From NCBI RefSeq assembly GCF_019399235.1, contig NZ_JAELVH010000026.1:1-38880 (forward strand): DNA of 38,880 nt. Direction: 5' to 3'. The notes below the pieces were generated by a model, which saw only the letters and a list, made by a program, of their open reading frames with translations, did not search any database and was not told the DNA's origin. Below are positions 7,461 to 15,552 of this stretch, in pieces; the first letter of the stretch is position 1, and each line of letters starts with the position of its first letter. A program made the position numbers and the translations under genes. Source of the DNA: Streptomyces poriferorum. GTDB lineage: Bacteria > Actinomycetota > Actinomycetes > Streptomycetales > Streptomycetaceae.

Positions 7461-8878
7461 CCGACACACACACGCAACCGGCGCGGGGGCAGAAGCAAGG
7501 ACCGGCGCAGGACAGGAAGAGTGCCGGAGGTCCTGCCGCCGACCCGGTCGAGGCGGTGCCGCAGTGGTGGCGACTCGGTGCGCTGGGTCTGCAGCACGTC
7601 CTGGCGTTCTACGCGGGTGCCGTGGTCATGCCGCTTCTGGTGGCTCAGGGCATGGGGCTCTCCGCTGCCGACACGGCTGCCCTGATCAACACCGCGCTGG
7701 TGGCCTGCGGCGCCGCCACCCTGCTGCAGACGGTCGGACTGCCGGGCATCGGCATCCGGCTGCCCGTCGTCCAGGGCATGTCGACCGCGGCCGTGCCCTC
7801 CCTGGTGTCGGTCGGTGTCGCCGCGGGCGGCGGGAAGGCGGGACTGCCCACGGTCTTCGGAGCGGTGATCGCGGCGGGAGTGGTCCTCTTCCTCGTCGCA
7901 CCCGTGTTCGGCCGGCTCATCCGCTTCTTTCCTCCGCTGGTCACCGGCACCATCGTGATCATCGTCGGTGTGACCCTGATGGGCGTCGCGGCGCGGCAGG
8001 TCGGCGGCGGTGACTCCTCGGCAGCCGACTTCGGCACCCCCGCGCATCTCGGCCTGGCCGGGGCCACGCTGGCTGTGATCGTGGTGCTGTCCCGGTTCGC
8101 CAAGGGCTTCCTCGCCTCCGTCGCCGTCCTCGTGGGCCTCGCCGCCGGAACGGCACTGGCCGCGACCGTGGGGCGTACGGACTTCTCCGGCATAGGCAAG
8201 GCCGACTGGGTCGGCATGCAGGCCCCCCTGCACTACGGGGCACCGCGCTTCGACGTCATGGCCGTCCTCGCGATCGTCCTCGTCCTCGTGATCATCGCGG
8301 TGGAGTCCATCGGCCAGTTCTTCGCCGTCGGAGAGATAGCCGGGCGGGAGGTCGACGAACGGGACATCACCCGCGCCTTGCGCGCCGACGGACTGGCGAC
8401 CGTCCTGGCCGGGCTGGTCAACTCCTTCCCGACCACCGTCTACTCCCAGAACGTCGGACTGCTGCGGCTGACCCGCGTCACCTCCCGCTGGATCGTCGCG
8501 GGGGCCGGCGTGCTCATGCTGGTCCTCGGCCTGATGCCCAAGGTGGGTGCGGTGGTCGCCGCCATGCCGGCCGCCGTGCTGGGCGGCGCGACCATCGTCC
8601 TGTTCTCCACGATCGCCGTCGTCGGCGTGCAGATCCTCGTCAAGGCCGACCTCTCCGATGCCCGCAACACCGTGCTGGTCGCGGCGAGCCTGGGCATCGG
8701 CTTCCTGCCCACCGCCTATCCCCAGTTCGCGGAGCACATGCCCACGCGGCAGCTCCAGGTGCTCTTCGAGAGCGGCATCATGCTCGGCACGCTGTCAGCC
8801 GTCCTGCTCAACCTGTTCTTCCACCACCTGGGATGGCTCAGGGCCCGCCCCGTGCAGACCGTCACCGAACCGGCCTGA
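7457..8878 (+). CDS. NCS2 nucleobase permease (xanthine/urate type)
   Basis: A 473-aa polytopic membrane protein of the nucleobase:cation symporter-2 family. It has about 12-14 hydrophobic segments after a polar N-terminal tail of about 35 residues. Signatures include VVQGMSTAAVPSL, AVESIGQFFAVGEI with its conserved glutamate, and SQNVGLLRLTRVTSRW, the NCS2 core motif. The xanthine/uric-acid branch is more likely than uracil because QNVGL is followed by T-x-V-x-SR and the partner gene is a purine deaminase. The GTG start at 7457 lies in the deaminase stop. A strong terminator follows, which closes the three-gene cassette. Confidence 0.85.
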   Translation: MTDTHTQPARGQKQGPAQDRKSAGGPAADPVEAVPQWWRLGALGLQHVLAFYAGAVVMPLLVAQGMGLSAADTAALINTALVACGAATLLQTVGLPGIGIRLPVVQGMSTAAVPSLVSVGVAAGGGKAGLPTVFGAVIAAGVVLFLVAPVFGRLIRFFPPLVTGTIVIIVGVTLMGVAARQVGGGDSSAADFGTPAHLGLAGATLAVIVVLSRFAKGFLASVAVLVGLAAGTALAATVGRTDFSGIGKADWVGMQAPLHYGAPRFDVMAVLAIVLVLVIIAVESIGQFFAVGEIAGREVDERDITRALRADGLATVLAGLVNSFPTTVYSQNVGLLRLTRVTSRWIVAGAGVLMLVLGLMPKVGAVVAAMPAAVLGGATIVLFSTIAVVGVQILVKADLSDARNTVLVAASLGIGFLPTAYPQFAEHMPTRQLQVLFESGIMLGTLSAVLLNLFFHHLGWLRARPVQTVTEPA

Positions 8879-8941
8879 GGGCCGTCACGCGGTTCCTGGC
8901 GGGCGCACGACGACAGCTACGGCACCTCGCCAGGGCCTCCT

Positions 8942-8968
8942 GTCCGGATCGGGCCGGGCCCGCCGGAC
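8942..8968 (+). terminator. Terminator closing the purine cassette
   Basis: Nested perfect hairpin: GTCCGG (8942-8947) with CCGGAC (8963-8968), and CGGGCC (8950-8955) with GGCCCG (8957-8962), leaving a two-base bulge. It lies 63 bp beyond the permease stop. A shorter stem GGACCT/AGGTCC follows at 8972-8990. Confidence 0.75.
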
Positions 8969-8996
8969 GAAGGACCTACGTCGAAGGTCCCGTATT

Positions 8997-9023
8997 TGTT
9001 GCAGCGGGATGAAATCTGCAGCA
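8997..9023 (+). promoter_or_regulatory. Candidate operator upstream of the ABC exporter
   Basis: An imperfect inverted repeat TGTTGCAG (8997-9004) and CTGCAGCA (9016-9023), one mismatch, with an 11-bp spacer. It lies 49 bp before the exporter start in a locally AT-richer stretch. Size and position fit a MarR- or TetR-type site, but no such regulator gene is adjacent. Confidence 0.35.
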
Positions 9024-9071
9024 CACCGCGTTGGTGCCTTCCGGTAGCGCAGGTCGATCGGGAGGCACCGG

Positions 9072-12000
9072 GTGTCGGACGCAGGCGGGCAAGGAAGCGG
9101 CGGGCAGCCGCGCGGCTGGGCGCGGAGGCTGAGCGGTTATGCCTGGCGCTACCGGCGCAACGTGCTGCTGGCGCTCGGTTCGTCGCTCGCCGGCATGGCG
9201 GTGATGGCCCTCGTCCCCCTCGTCACCAAGGTGATCATCGACGACGTGGTCGTCGGCCACACCCGGTCCCTGGCGGTCTGGACCGGACTGCTGATCGTCG
9301 CGGCCGTGCTCGTGTACGTCTCCACGTACATCCGCCGCTACTACGGCGGCCGGCTCGCCCTCGACGTCCAGCACGACCTGCGGACCGAGATCTACGGGAC
9401 GATCACCCGCCTCGACGGCAGACGCCAGGACGAGCTCTCCACCGGACAGGTCGTCGGCCGTGCCACCAGCGACCTCCAGCTGATCCAGAGCCTGCTCTTC
9501 ATGCTCCCGATGACCATCGGGAACGTCCTGCTCTTCCTCATCTCCCTGGTGATCATGGCGTGGCTCTCGCCGCTGCTGACCCTCATCGCCGTCGCCGTCG
9601 CCCCCGCCCTCTGGCTCATCGCCCGCCGCTCCCGCACCCGCCTCTTCCCCGCCACCTGGTACGCCCAGTCGCAGGCCGCCGCCGTCGCCGGAGTCGTCGA
9701 CGGGGCCGTCTCCGGTGTCCGCGTCGTCAAGGGCTTCGGGCAGGAGGACCAGGAGACCGGCAAGCTGCGCGAGGTCGGGCGCAGGCTCTTCGCCGGCCGG
9801 CTGCGCACCATCCGGCTGAACTCCCGCTACACCCCCGCGCTCCAGGCCGTCCCCGCGCTCGGCCAGGTCGCGATGCTCGCCCTCGGCGGCTGGCTCGCCA
9901 CCCGCGGCGAGATCACCCTCGGTACGTTCGTCGCCTTCTCCACCTACCTCGCCCAGCTCGTCGGCCCGGTCCGGATGCTCGCCATGGTCCTCACCGTCGG
10001 CCAGCAGGCCCGCGCCGGTGTGGAGCGCGTACTGGAACTGATCGACACCGAACCGTCCCTCCAGGACGGCACCAAGGAACTGCCGGCCGGCATCCCCGCC
10101 GGCGTCGAGTTCGACGACGTGCGCTTCGGCTACTCCGAGGACCGCCCCGTCCTCGACGGCTTCTCGCTGACCATCGAACCCGGCGAGACCGTCGCCGTCG
10201 TCGGCGCGTCCGGCAGCGGCAAGTCCACCGTCTCGCTGCTGCTGCCGCGCTTCTACGACGTCACGCACGGTGCCGTCCTCGTCGGCGGACACGACGTACG
10301 CGAACTGACCCTCGACTCGCTGCGGGCCGCCATCGGCCTCGTACCGGAGGACAGCTTCCTGTTCTCCGACACCATCCGCGCCAACATCGCCTACGGGCTC
10401 CCCGGCGCCACCGACGAACAGATCGAGCAGGCCGCCCGCTCCGCCCGGGCCGACCGGTTCATCGCCGAGCTGCCCGACGGCTACGGGACCAAGGTCGGCG
10501 AGCACGGACTCACCCTCTCCGGCGGCCAGCGCCAGCGCGTCGCGCTCGCCCGCGCCATCCTCACCGACCCCCGGCTGCTCCTCCTCGACGACGCCACCTC
10601 CGCCGTCGACGCCCGCGTCGAGCACGAGATCCACGACGCGCTGCGCCAGGTCATGGCAGGCCGCACCACCCTGCTGATAGCGCACCGCCGCTCCACCCTG
10701 GGCCTCGCCGACCGGATCGCCGTCCTGGAGGACGGCCGGCTCGCCGACATCGGCACCCACGAGGAGCTGGAGCGCCGCTCCGCGCTCTACCGTCGCCTGC
10801 TCACCGACCCCGACGAGCTGGGCGGCACCTCACCCGGCCACCTGACCAAGGCCGCTCCCGACCCCGCCTACGACCGCGCGCTCCAGGAGGAGATCGACGC
10901 CGAGTTCGACGCCGAGCGGGGCATCACGCCCGAGCTGTGGGTCCGCAAGGAGGAGGAGCGCGAGACCGACGCGGCCGGCACCCCCGCCACCCCCGAGCTC
11001 CTCGCCCAGGTCGAGGCCCTGCCCCCGGCGACCGACACCCCGGACGTCGACGAGGCCCGCGCCGTGCACGCCGAGGAGTCCTACGGGCTCCGCCGGCTGC
11101 TGCGCGGCTTCGGGCTGCCGCTGCTGGTCAGTCTGGCGCTGGTGGCCGTGGACGCCGGGGCGGGCCTGCTGCTGCCCGTACTGATCAGGAACGGCATCGA
11201 CGACGGAGTCACCCAGCTGGCACTCGGCGCGGTCTGGACGGCCTCCGCCTTCGGCCTCCTCGTCGTCCTGGTGCAGTGGGCGGCCCAGACCGGCGAGACC
11301 CGGATGACCGGCCGCACCGGCGAGCGCGTGCTCTACTCGCTGCGGCTGAAGATCTTCGCGCAGCTCCAGCGCCTCGGCCTGGACTACTACGAGCGCGAGC
11401 TCACCGGCCGGATCATGACCCGGATGACGACGGACGTGGACGCCCTGTCCACGTTCCTCCAGACCGGTCTCGTCACGGCCTTCGTCTCCGTCGTCACGTT
11501 CTTCGGCATCATGGTCGCGCTGCTGGTCCTCGACGTGGAACTCGCCCTGGTCGTCTTCGCGACGCTGCCGGTGCTGGTCATCGGCACGTTCTTCTTCCGC
11601 CGCAAGAGCGTCAAGGCGTACGAGCTGGCCCGTGAGCGGATCAGCGTCGTCAACGCCGACCTCCAGGAGTCCGTCTCCGGCCTCCGGATCGTCCAGGCCT
11701 TCCGCCGCGAGCGGGACGGAGCCGACCGGTTCGCCGCCCGCAGCGACCACTACCGCGAGGCCCGGGTCCGCGGCCAGTGGCTGATCTCGGTGTACTTCCC
11801 GTTCGTCCAGCTGCTGTCGTCGGTGGCCGCCGCCGCCGTACTGATCGTCGGCGCGGGCCGGGTCGACAACGGCACGCTCACCACCGGTGCGCTGGTCGCC
11901 TACCTGCTCTACATCGACCTCTTCTTCGCCCCCGTCCAGCAGCTCTCGCAGGTCTTCGACGGCTACCAGCAGGCCACCGTCTCCCTCGGCCGCATCCAGG

Positions 12001-12809
12001 AACTCCTCCAGGAGCCGACGTCCACCGCCGACCGGGACGAACCGCAGCACGTGAAGTCGCTGCGCGGCGACATCGCCTTCGAGGACGTGTCCTTCGCGTA
12101 CGGCGGCGAGGAGGCGGCGCTCACCGGGATCGACCTGCGCATCCCGGCCGGCCAGACCGTCGCGTTCGTCGGCGAGACCGGCGCCGGCAAGTCCACCCTG
12201 GTCAAGCTCGTCGCCCGCTTCTACGACCCGACGGGCGGCCGGGTCACGGCGGACGGCACCGATCTGCGCGCGCTGAACATGACGGAGTACCGGCACCGGC
12301 TCGGGGTCGTACCCCAGGAGGCGTACCTCTTCGCCGGCACGGTGCGTGACGCCATCGCGTACGGGCGGCCGGAGGCCACCGACGCCGAGGTGGAGGCGGC
12401 GGCCCGGGCGGTCGGCGCGCACGACATGATCGCCACCCTGGAGGACGGCTACCTCCACGAGGTCGCCGAACGGGGCCGCAACCTCTCGGCCGGCCAGCGC
12501 CAGCTGATCGCCCTCGCCCGCGCCGAACTCGTCGACCCGGACATCCTGCTGCTCGACGAGGCCACCGCGTCCCTGGACCTCGCCAGCGAGGCCCTCGTCA
12601 ACCAGGCGACCGACCGTCTCGCGGGCCGGCGCACCACCCTCGTCGTCGCCCACCGCCTCACCACCGCCGCCCGCGCCGACCGGGTCGTGGTGATGGACCA
12701 CGGCCGCGTCGTCGAGGACGGCACCCACGACGAACTCCTCGCCCGGAACGGGCAGTACGCGGTGCTGTGGCGCACCTTCATAGGGGAGGACGAGCCGGCG
12801 GGCGTCTGA
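9072..12809 (+). CDS. Single-chain (fused) ABC exporter, TMD-NBD-TMD-NBD
   Basis: A 1245-aa multidrug/lipid-type ABC exporter combining both halves of a heterodimer in one polypeptide. Each half has a six-helix transmembrane domain and an ATPase domain. NBD1 has Walker A GASGSGKST (378-386), signature LSGGQ (482-486) and Walker B LLLLDD with D506-D507, so aspartate replaces the catalytic glutamate. NBD2 has GETGAGKST from 1034, signature LSAGQ (1138-1142) and canonical LLLDE with E1163. H-loop histidines are present in both (LLIAHRR, VVAHRL). One composite site (NBD1 Walker motifs plus NBD2 signature) is thus degenerate, as in asymmetric exporters of the BmrCD/TM287-288 type. A charged linker of about 70 residues (roughly 590-660) joins the halves. 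The GTG start at 9072 has GGAGG upstream. Substrate unknown. Confidence 0.92.
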   Translation: MSDAGGQGSGGQPRGWARRLSGYAWRYRRNVLLALGSSLAGMAVMALVPLVTKVIIDDVVVGHTRSLAVWTGLLIVAAVLVYVSTYIRRYYGGRLALDVQHDLRTEIYGTITRLDGRRQDELSTGQVVGRATSDLQLIQSLLFMLPMTIGNVLLFLISLVIMAWLSPLLTLIAVAVAPALWLIARRSRTRLFPATWYAQSQAAAVAGVVDGAVSGVRVVKGFGQEDQETGKLREVGRRLFAGRLRTIRLNSRYTPALQAVPALGQVAMLALGGWLATRGEITLGTFVAFSTYLAQLVGPVRMLAMVLTVGQQARAGVERVLELIDTEPSLQDGTKELPAGIPAGVEFDDVRFGYSEDRPVLDGFSLTIEPGETVAVVGASGSGKSTVSLLLPRFYDVTHGAVLVGGHDVRELTLDSLRAAIGLVPEDSFLFSDTIRANIAYGLPGATDEQIEQAARSARADRFIAELPDGYGTKVGEHGLTLSGGQRQRVALARAILTDPRLLLLDDATSAVDARVEHEIHDALRQVMAGRTTLLIAHRRSTLGLADRIAVLEDGRLADIGTHEELERRSALYRRLLTDPDELGGTSPGHLTKAAPDPAYDRALQEEIDAEFDAERGITPELWVRKEEERETDAAGTPATPELLAQVEALPPATDTPDVDEARAVHAEESYGLRRLLRGFGLPLLVSLALVAVDAGAGLLLPVLIRNGIDDGVTQLALGAVWTASAFGLLVVLVQWAAQTGETRMTGRTGERVLYSLRLKIFAQLQRLGLDYYERELTGRIMTRMTTDVDALSTFLQTGLVTAFVSVVTFFGIMVALLVLDVELALVVFATLPVLVIGTFFFRRKSVKAYELARERISVVNADLQESVSGLRIVQAFRRERDGADRFAARSDHYREARVRGQWLISVYFPFVQLLSSVAAAAVLIVGAGRVDNGTLTTGALVAYLLYIDLFFAPVQQLSQVFDGYQQATVSLGRIQELLQEPTSTADRDEPQHVKSLRGDIAFEDVSFAYGGEEAALTGIDLRIPAGQTVAFVGETGAGKSTLVKLVARFYDPTGGRVTADGTDLRALNMTEYRHRLGVVPQEAYLFAGTVRDAIAYGRPEATDAEVEAAARAVGAHDMIATLEDGYLHEVAERGRNLSAGQRQLIALARAELVDPDILLLDEATASLDLASEALVNQATDRLAGRRTTLVVAHRLTTAARADRVVVMDHGRVVEDGTHDELLARNGQYAVLWRTFIGEDEPAGV

Positions 12810-12868
12810 GACCGGACGGCCCGCCCGTCCGGGAGCAGGGCGGGCGTCTGAGACCGGGCGGCCCGCCC
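12798..12868. repeat. Duplicated 29-bp terminator-like unit (42-bp period)
   Basis: A 29-bp unit starting GCGGGCGTCTGAGACCGG occurs at 12798-12826 and 12840-12868 with one difference (A/G). The first copy contains the last codons and stop of the exporter gene. Each copy can fold: GGACGG/CCGTCC in copy 1, and GGGCGGGC/GCCCGCCC across copy 2. It lies between convergent genes and probably ends transcription from both sides. Confidence 0.7.
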
Positions 12869-13359
12869 TACTCCCGGATGCCGGAGATCTTCCCGGTCGC
12901 CAGGTCGGAGCGCACCTTCAGATACGTGTACGCGGGGTCGTCCTGTGACCCCCAGGTGAGCCGGACCGTCGACCAGGTGTGCCCGGCGCCGCTGTCGCCG
13001 CCGCTGACGCGGAAGCCGGCCGGGGCGTTCTGCGCGTGCAGCACGCCGTCGGCGCCGTGGGCCTCCTCCCAGTCGCCCAGCTCGGCGCGCAGGCCGGGCG
13101 TGAGGTAGAAGTCCCGCAACGAGGCGGCTAGTTCGCCGCCGTCCTCGGCGGCGACCGCGTCGATGTAGGCGCCGTAGAAGTGGACGACCTGCTCATACGC
13201 CGGGGCAGCGGCCCGAGCCGTGGCGGCAGCCGGTGCGCCCTGCGGCACGACGGCGGCGGCCGGCACTGCGGCCACGGCGGTCAGGAGGGCGGCGGCGAGC
13301 AGCGTGCGGCCGATGACGCGCCGGCCACGAGGGCGCCCGGAGGTGCGGAGTCGGGTCAT
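12868..13359 (-). CDS. Secreted hypothetical protein
   Basis: A 163-aa protein. The ATG at 13359 follows AGGAACCGCA and gives a classic export signal: basic start (RPRGRR), about 20 hydrophobic residues (TLLAAALLTAVAAVPAAA), then an Ala/Pro-rich mature start. The mature part begins YEQVVHFYGAYIDAV and looks like a small alpha/beta fold that occurs in many short exported actinobacterial proteins of DUF3828-like character. That likeness is only impressionistic. No catalytic motif or cysteine pair is visible. It ends at the duplicated terminator shared with the ABC exporter. Confidence 0.7.
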   Translation of the reverse strand: MTRLRTSGRPRGRRVIGRTLLAAALLTAVAAVPAAAVVPQGAPAAATARAAAPAYEQVVHFYGAYIDAVAAEDGGELAASLRDFYLTPGLRAELGDWEEAHGADGVLHAQNAPAGFRVSGGDSGAGHTWSTVRLTWGSQDDPAYTYLKVRSDLATGKISGIRE

Positions 13360-13531
13360 TGCGGTTCCTGCCTTTCGTACGGCTCTGTCCGGTGGGCCCA
13401 TCGTCTGCCGGTCCGGCCGGACGGAACGCGGAGCGCGCCGGGTGCAACCTCCGGATGGCCTCCCGCGTCGTAGGCAGATACACGTATGCGCGTACGGGTG
13501 TCGGGTAGGGGCTTGTGCGTTCGACGAGGCG

Positions 13532-13960
13532 ATGGGACTGCTGGTGACCAGAGGGACCGAAAGACATGGCGGGCGCAGGGGACGCGGAGGCGCGTTCCGC
13601 CTGCTCGCCCTCGCTCTGACGACCGCTCTCGGGCTCGTCGTCGGCGGCGTGGAGGCGAGCAGCGCCGACGCCGCCTCGGTGTGCGCCGGACGGCCCGCGA
13701 AGACGGTGAAGTTCGCGACGGGGGAGCTGCGCGTCTACCGGACCCGCGACTACGCCTGCGCCACCGCGGTCGCCACCAAGCCCGGCAATCGGCGCCCCAT
13801 GTCCGTACAGATCCAGCCCCGCGGCGGCCGGCCCGTCGCCGACAGCGGCTCCTTCACCCAGCGGGCCGGGCCGGTGACCGTGCACGCGCTGAACCGCTGC
13901 GTCCGGGCCTCGGGCACGATCTCCGGCAGGACCGGCACCACGAGCTGGATCCTGTGCTGA
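13532..13960 (+). CDS. Secreted spore-associated-protein (SapA)-like protein
   Basis: A 142-aa exported protein. After a basic stretch (RHGGRRGRGG) and a hydrophobic segment (FRLLALALTTALGLVVGGV) the mature protein starts near AASVCAG. The C-terminal pattern DSGSF, then AGPV, then CVRASGTISG, resembles the ending of Streptomyces spore-associated protein A (D-x-G-x-F...AGPV...CVR-x-x-GTI-x-G). Cysteines at the start, middle, late and final positions (VCAG, YACATA, NRCVR, ILC end) suggest two disulfides. The start is uncertain: ATG 13532 has GAGG only two bases upstream, and GTG 13544 is also possible. Function is unknown; SapA-type proteins are found with spores or secreted fractions. Confidence 0.65.
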   Translation: MGLLVTRGTERHGGRRGRGGAFRLLALALTTALGLVVGGVEASSADAASVCAGRPAKTVKFATGELRVYRTRDYACATAVATKPGNRRPMSVQIQPRGGRPVADSGSFTQRAGPVTVHALNRCVRASGTISGRTGTTSWILC

Positions 13961-14023
13961 CCGGACGACGCGAGCGGACGCCCGGGCAACAGGGTCTGGT
14001 GGTGCGGGTATTGCCCCGCTAGG

Positions 14024-14043
14024 TTCACGACGTCTGTTGTGAA
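14024..14043 (+). promoter_or_regulatory. Possible operator before the S37 peptidase gene
   Basis: Inverted repeat TTCACGAC (14024-14031) and GTTGTGAA (14036-14043), one mismatch and a 4-bp spacer, ending 15 bp before the ATG. Its position next to the ribosome-binding site would suit a repressor. Weak evidence. Confidence 0.3.
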
Positions 14044-14058
14044 TCAAGGGGAGTGTGT

Positions 14059-15534
14059 ATGCGCAAGGCGCTCAGAGGGTTCCTGTCGCTCGCGGTGCTC
14101 ATCGGCACAGTGAGTGCGACGGGTGCTTCGGCCGGGGCGGCCACCGCCGCGGAACCGGCCGCGGTCCGTACCGCCGTCAGCGACAGCGGTACGAGCACGG
14201 ACATCAAGGACCGCATCCTGGCCATCCCGGGAATGAGTCTCATCGAGGAGAAGCCGTACGCGGGATACCGCTACTTCGTCCTCAACTACACCCAGCCGAT
14301 CGACCACCGGCACCCGTCGAAGGGAACGTTCAAGCAGCGCATCACCCTGCTGCACAAGGACACGTCCCGCCCGACGGTCTTCTACACCAGCGGCTACAAC
14401 GTCTCCACCAACCCCAGCCGCTCGGAGCCGACCCGGATCATCGACGGCAACCAGGTCTCGCTGGAGTACCGGTTCTTCACCCCGTCGCGCCCGGCGCCCG
14501 CAGACTGGTCCAAGCTCGACATCTGGCAGGCCGCCAGTGACCAGCACCGGGTCTTCACCGCGCTGAAGCGGATCTACTCCAAGAACTGGCTGACCACCGG
14601 CGGTTCCAAGGGCGGCATGACCGCCACGTACTTCGAGCGCTTCTACCCGAAGGACATGGACGGCGTCGTCGCCTACGTCGCGCCCAACGACGTGGTCAAC
14701 AAGGAGGACTCGGCGTACGACCGGTTCTTCGCCGAGGTCGGCACCAAGGAGTGCCGCGACCGGCTCCAGGGCGTGCAGCGCGAGGCGCTGGTCCGCCGGG
14801 AGCCGCTGGAGCAGAAGTACCAGCAGTACGCCGCCGACAACGGCTACACCTTCACCACCGTCGGCACCCTGGACAAGGCCTACGAGGCCGTCGTCATGGA
14901 CTACGTCTGGGCGTACTGGCAGTACAGCCTGCTCGCCGACTGCGACTCCATCCCGGCCGACGCCAAGAGCGCGACCGACCAGGCGATCTGGGACTCGATC
15001 GACTCGATCTCCGGCTTCTCCGCCTACGCGGACCAGGGCCTGGCGAACTACACGCCGTACTACTACCAGGCCGGCACGCAGCTCGGCTCGCCCGACATCA
15101 AGCAGCCCTGGCTCGGCAAGCTCAGCCGCTACGGCTACCAGCCGCCGCGCAACTTCGTGCCGAGCTCCATCCCGATGAGGTTCCAGCCCTCGGTGATGCG
15201 CGACGTCGACACCTGGGTGAAGCACCACGCCAGCCACATGCTTTACGTGTACGGCGAGAACGACCCGTGGGGCGCCGAGCGCTTCCGGCTCGGCACGGGC
15301 GCCCGTGACAGCTACGTCTTCACGGTGGCGGGCGGCAACCACGGCTCGAACGTCGCCGGTCTGGCCCCCGCGGAGAACGCCAAGGCCACCGCGGCCATCC
15401 TGCGCTGGGCGGGCGTCGCCCCGGCCGCCGTCCAGGCGGACCCGGCGAAGGCGAAGCCCCTCGCGAAGTTCGACGCACGGCTCGACAAGAAGGACCTGAC
15501 GACCGAGCACAGGCTCGGCACCAGGCGCCCGTAG
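14059..15534 (+). CDS. Secreted S37-type tripeptidyl aminopeptidase (PS-10 family)
   Basis: A 491-aa exported serine peptidase of the Streptomyces S37/PS-10 tripeptidyl aminopeptidase family (alpha/beta hydrolase fold). The ATG at 14059 follows AGGGGAG and gives a signal peptide, MRKALRG then a hydrophobic core ending around SAGAATAAEPA. The nucleophile is S183 in TTGGSKGGM. D402 (YGENDPWG) and H428 (GGNHGS) complete the triad in the right order. It is rich in aromatic residues over most of its length. It would release N-terminal tripeptides from extracellular proteins or maturing enzymes. It is monocistronic, and its stop lies 18 bp from the stop of the convergent regulator gene with no hairpin between them. 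Confidence 0.85.
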   Translation: MRKALRGFLSLAVLIGTVSATGASAGAATAAEPAAVRTAVSDSGTSTDIKDRILAIPGMSLIEEKPYAGYRYFVLNYTQPIDHRHPSKGTFKQRITLLHKDTSRPTVFYTSGYNVSTNPSRSEPTRIIDGNQVSLEYRFFTPSRPAPADWSKLDIWQAASDQHRVFTALKRIYSKNWLTTGGSKGGMTATYFERFYPKDMDGVVAYVAPNDVVNKEDSAYDRFFAEVGTKECRDRLQGVQREALVRREPLEQKYQQYAADNGYTFTTVGTLDKAYEAVVMDYVWAYWQYSLLADCDSIPADAKSATDQAIWDSIDSISGFSAYADQGLANYTPYYYQAGTQLGSPDIKQPWLGKLSRYGYQPPRNFVPSSIPMRFQPSVMRDVDTWVKHHASHMLYVYGENDPWGAERFRLGTGARDSYVFTVAGGNHGSNVAGLAPAENAKATAAILRWAGVAPAAVQADPAKAKPLAKFDARLDKKDLTTEHRLGTRRP

Positions 15535-15552
15535 GGGACCCGGCGCAGCCGC

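Noticed and set aside
12798..12868. Insertion-sequence end or attachment site
   Set aside because: The duplicated 29-bp units have terminator-type dyads, no transposase or integrase is near, and no target-site duplication is seen.
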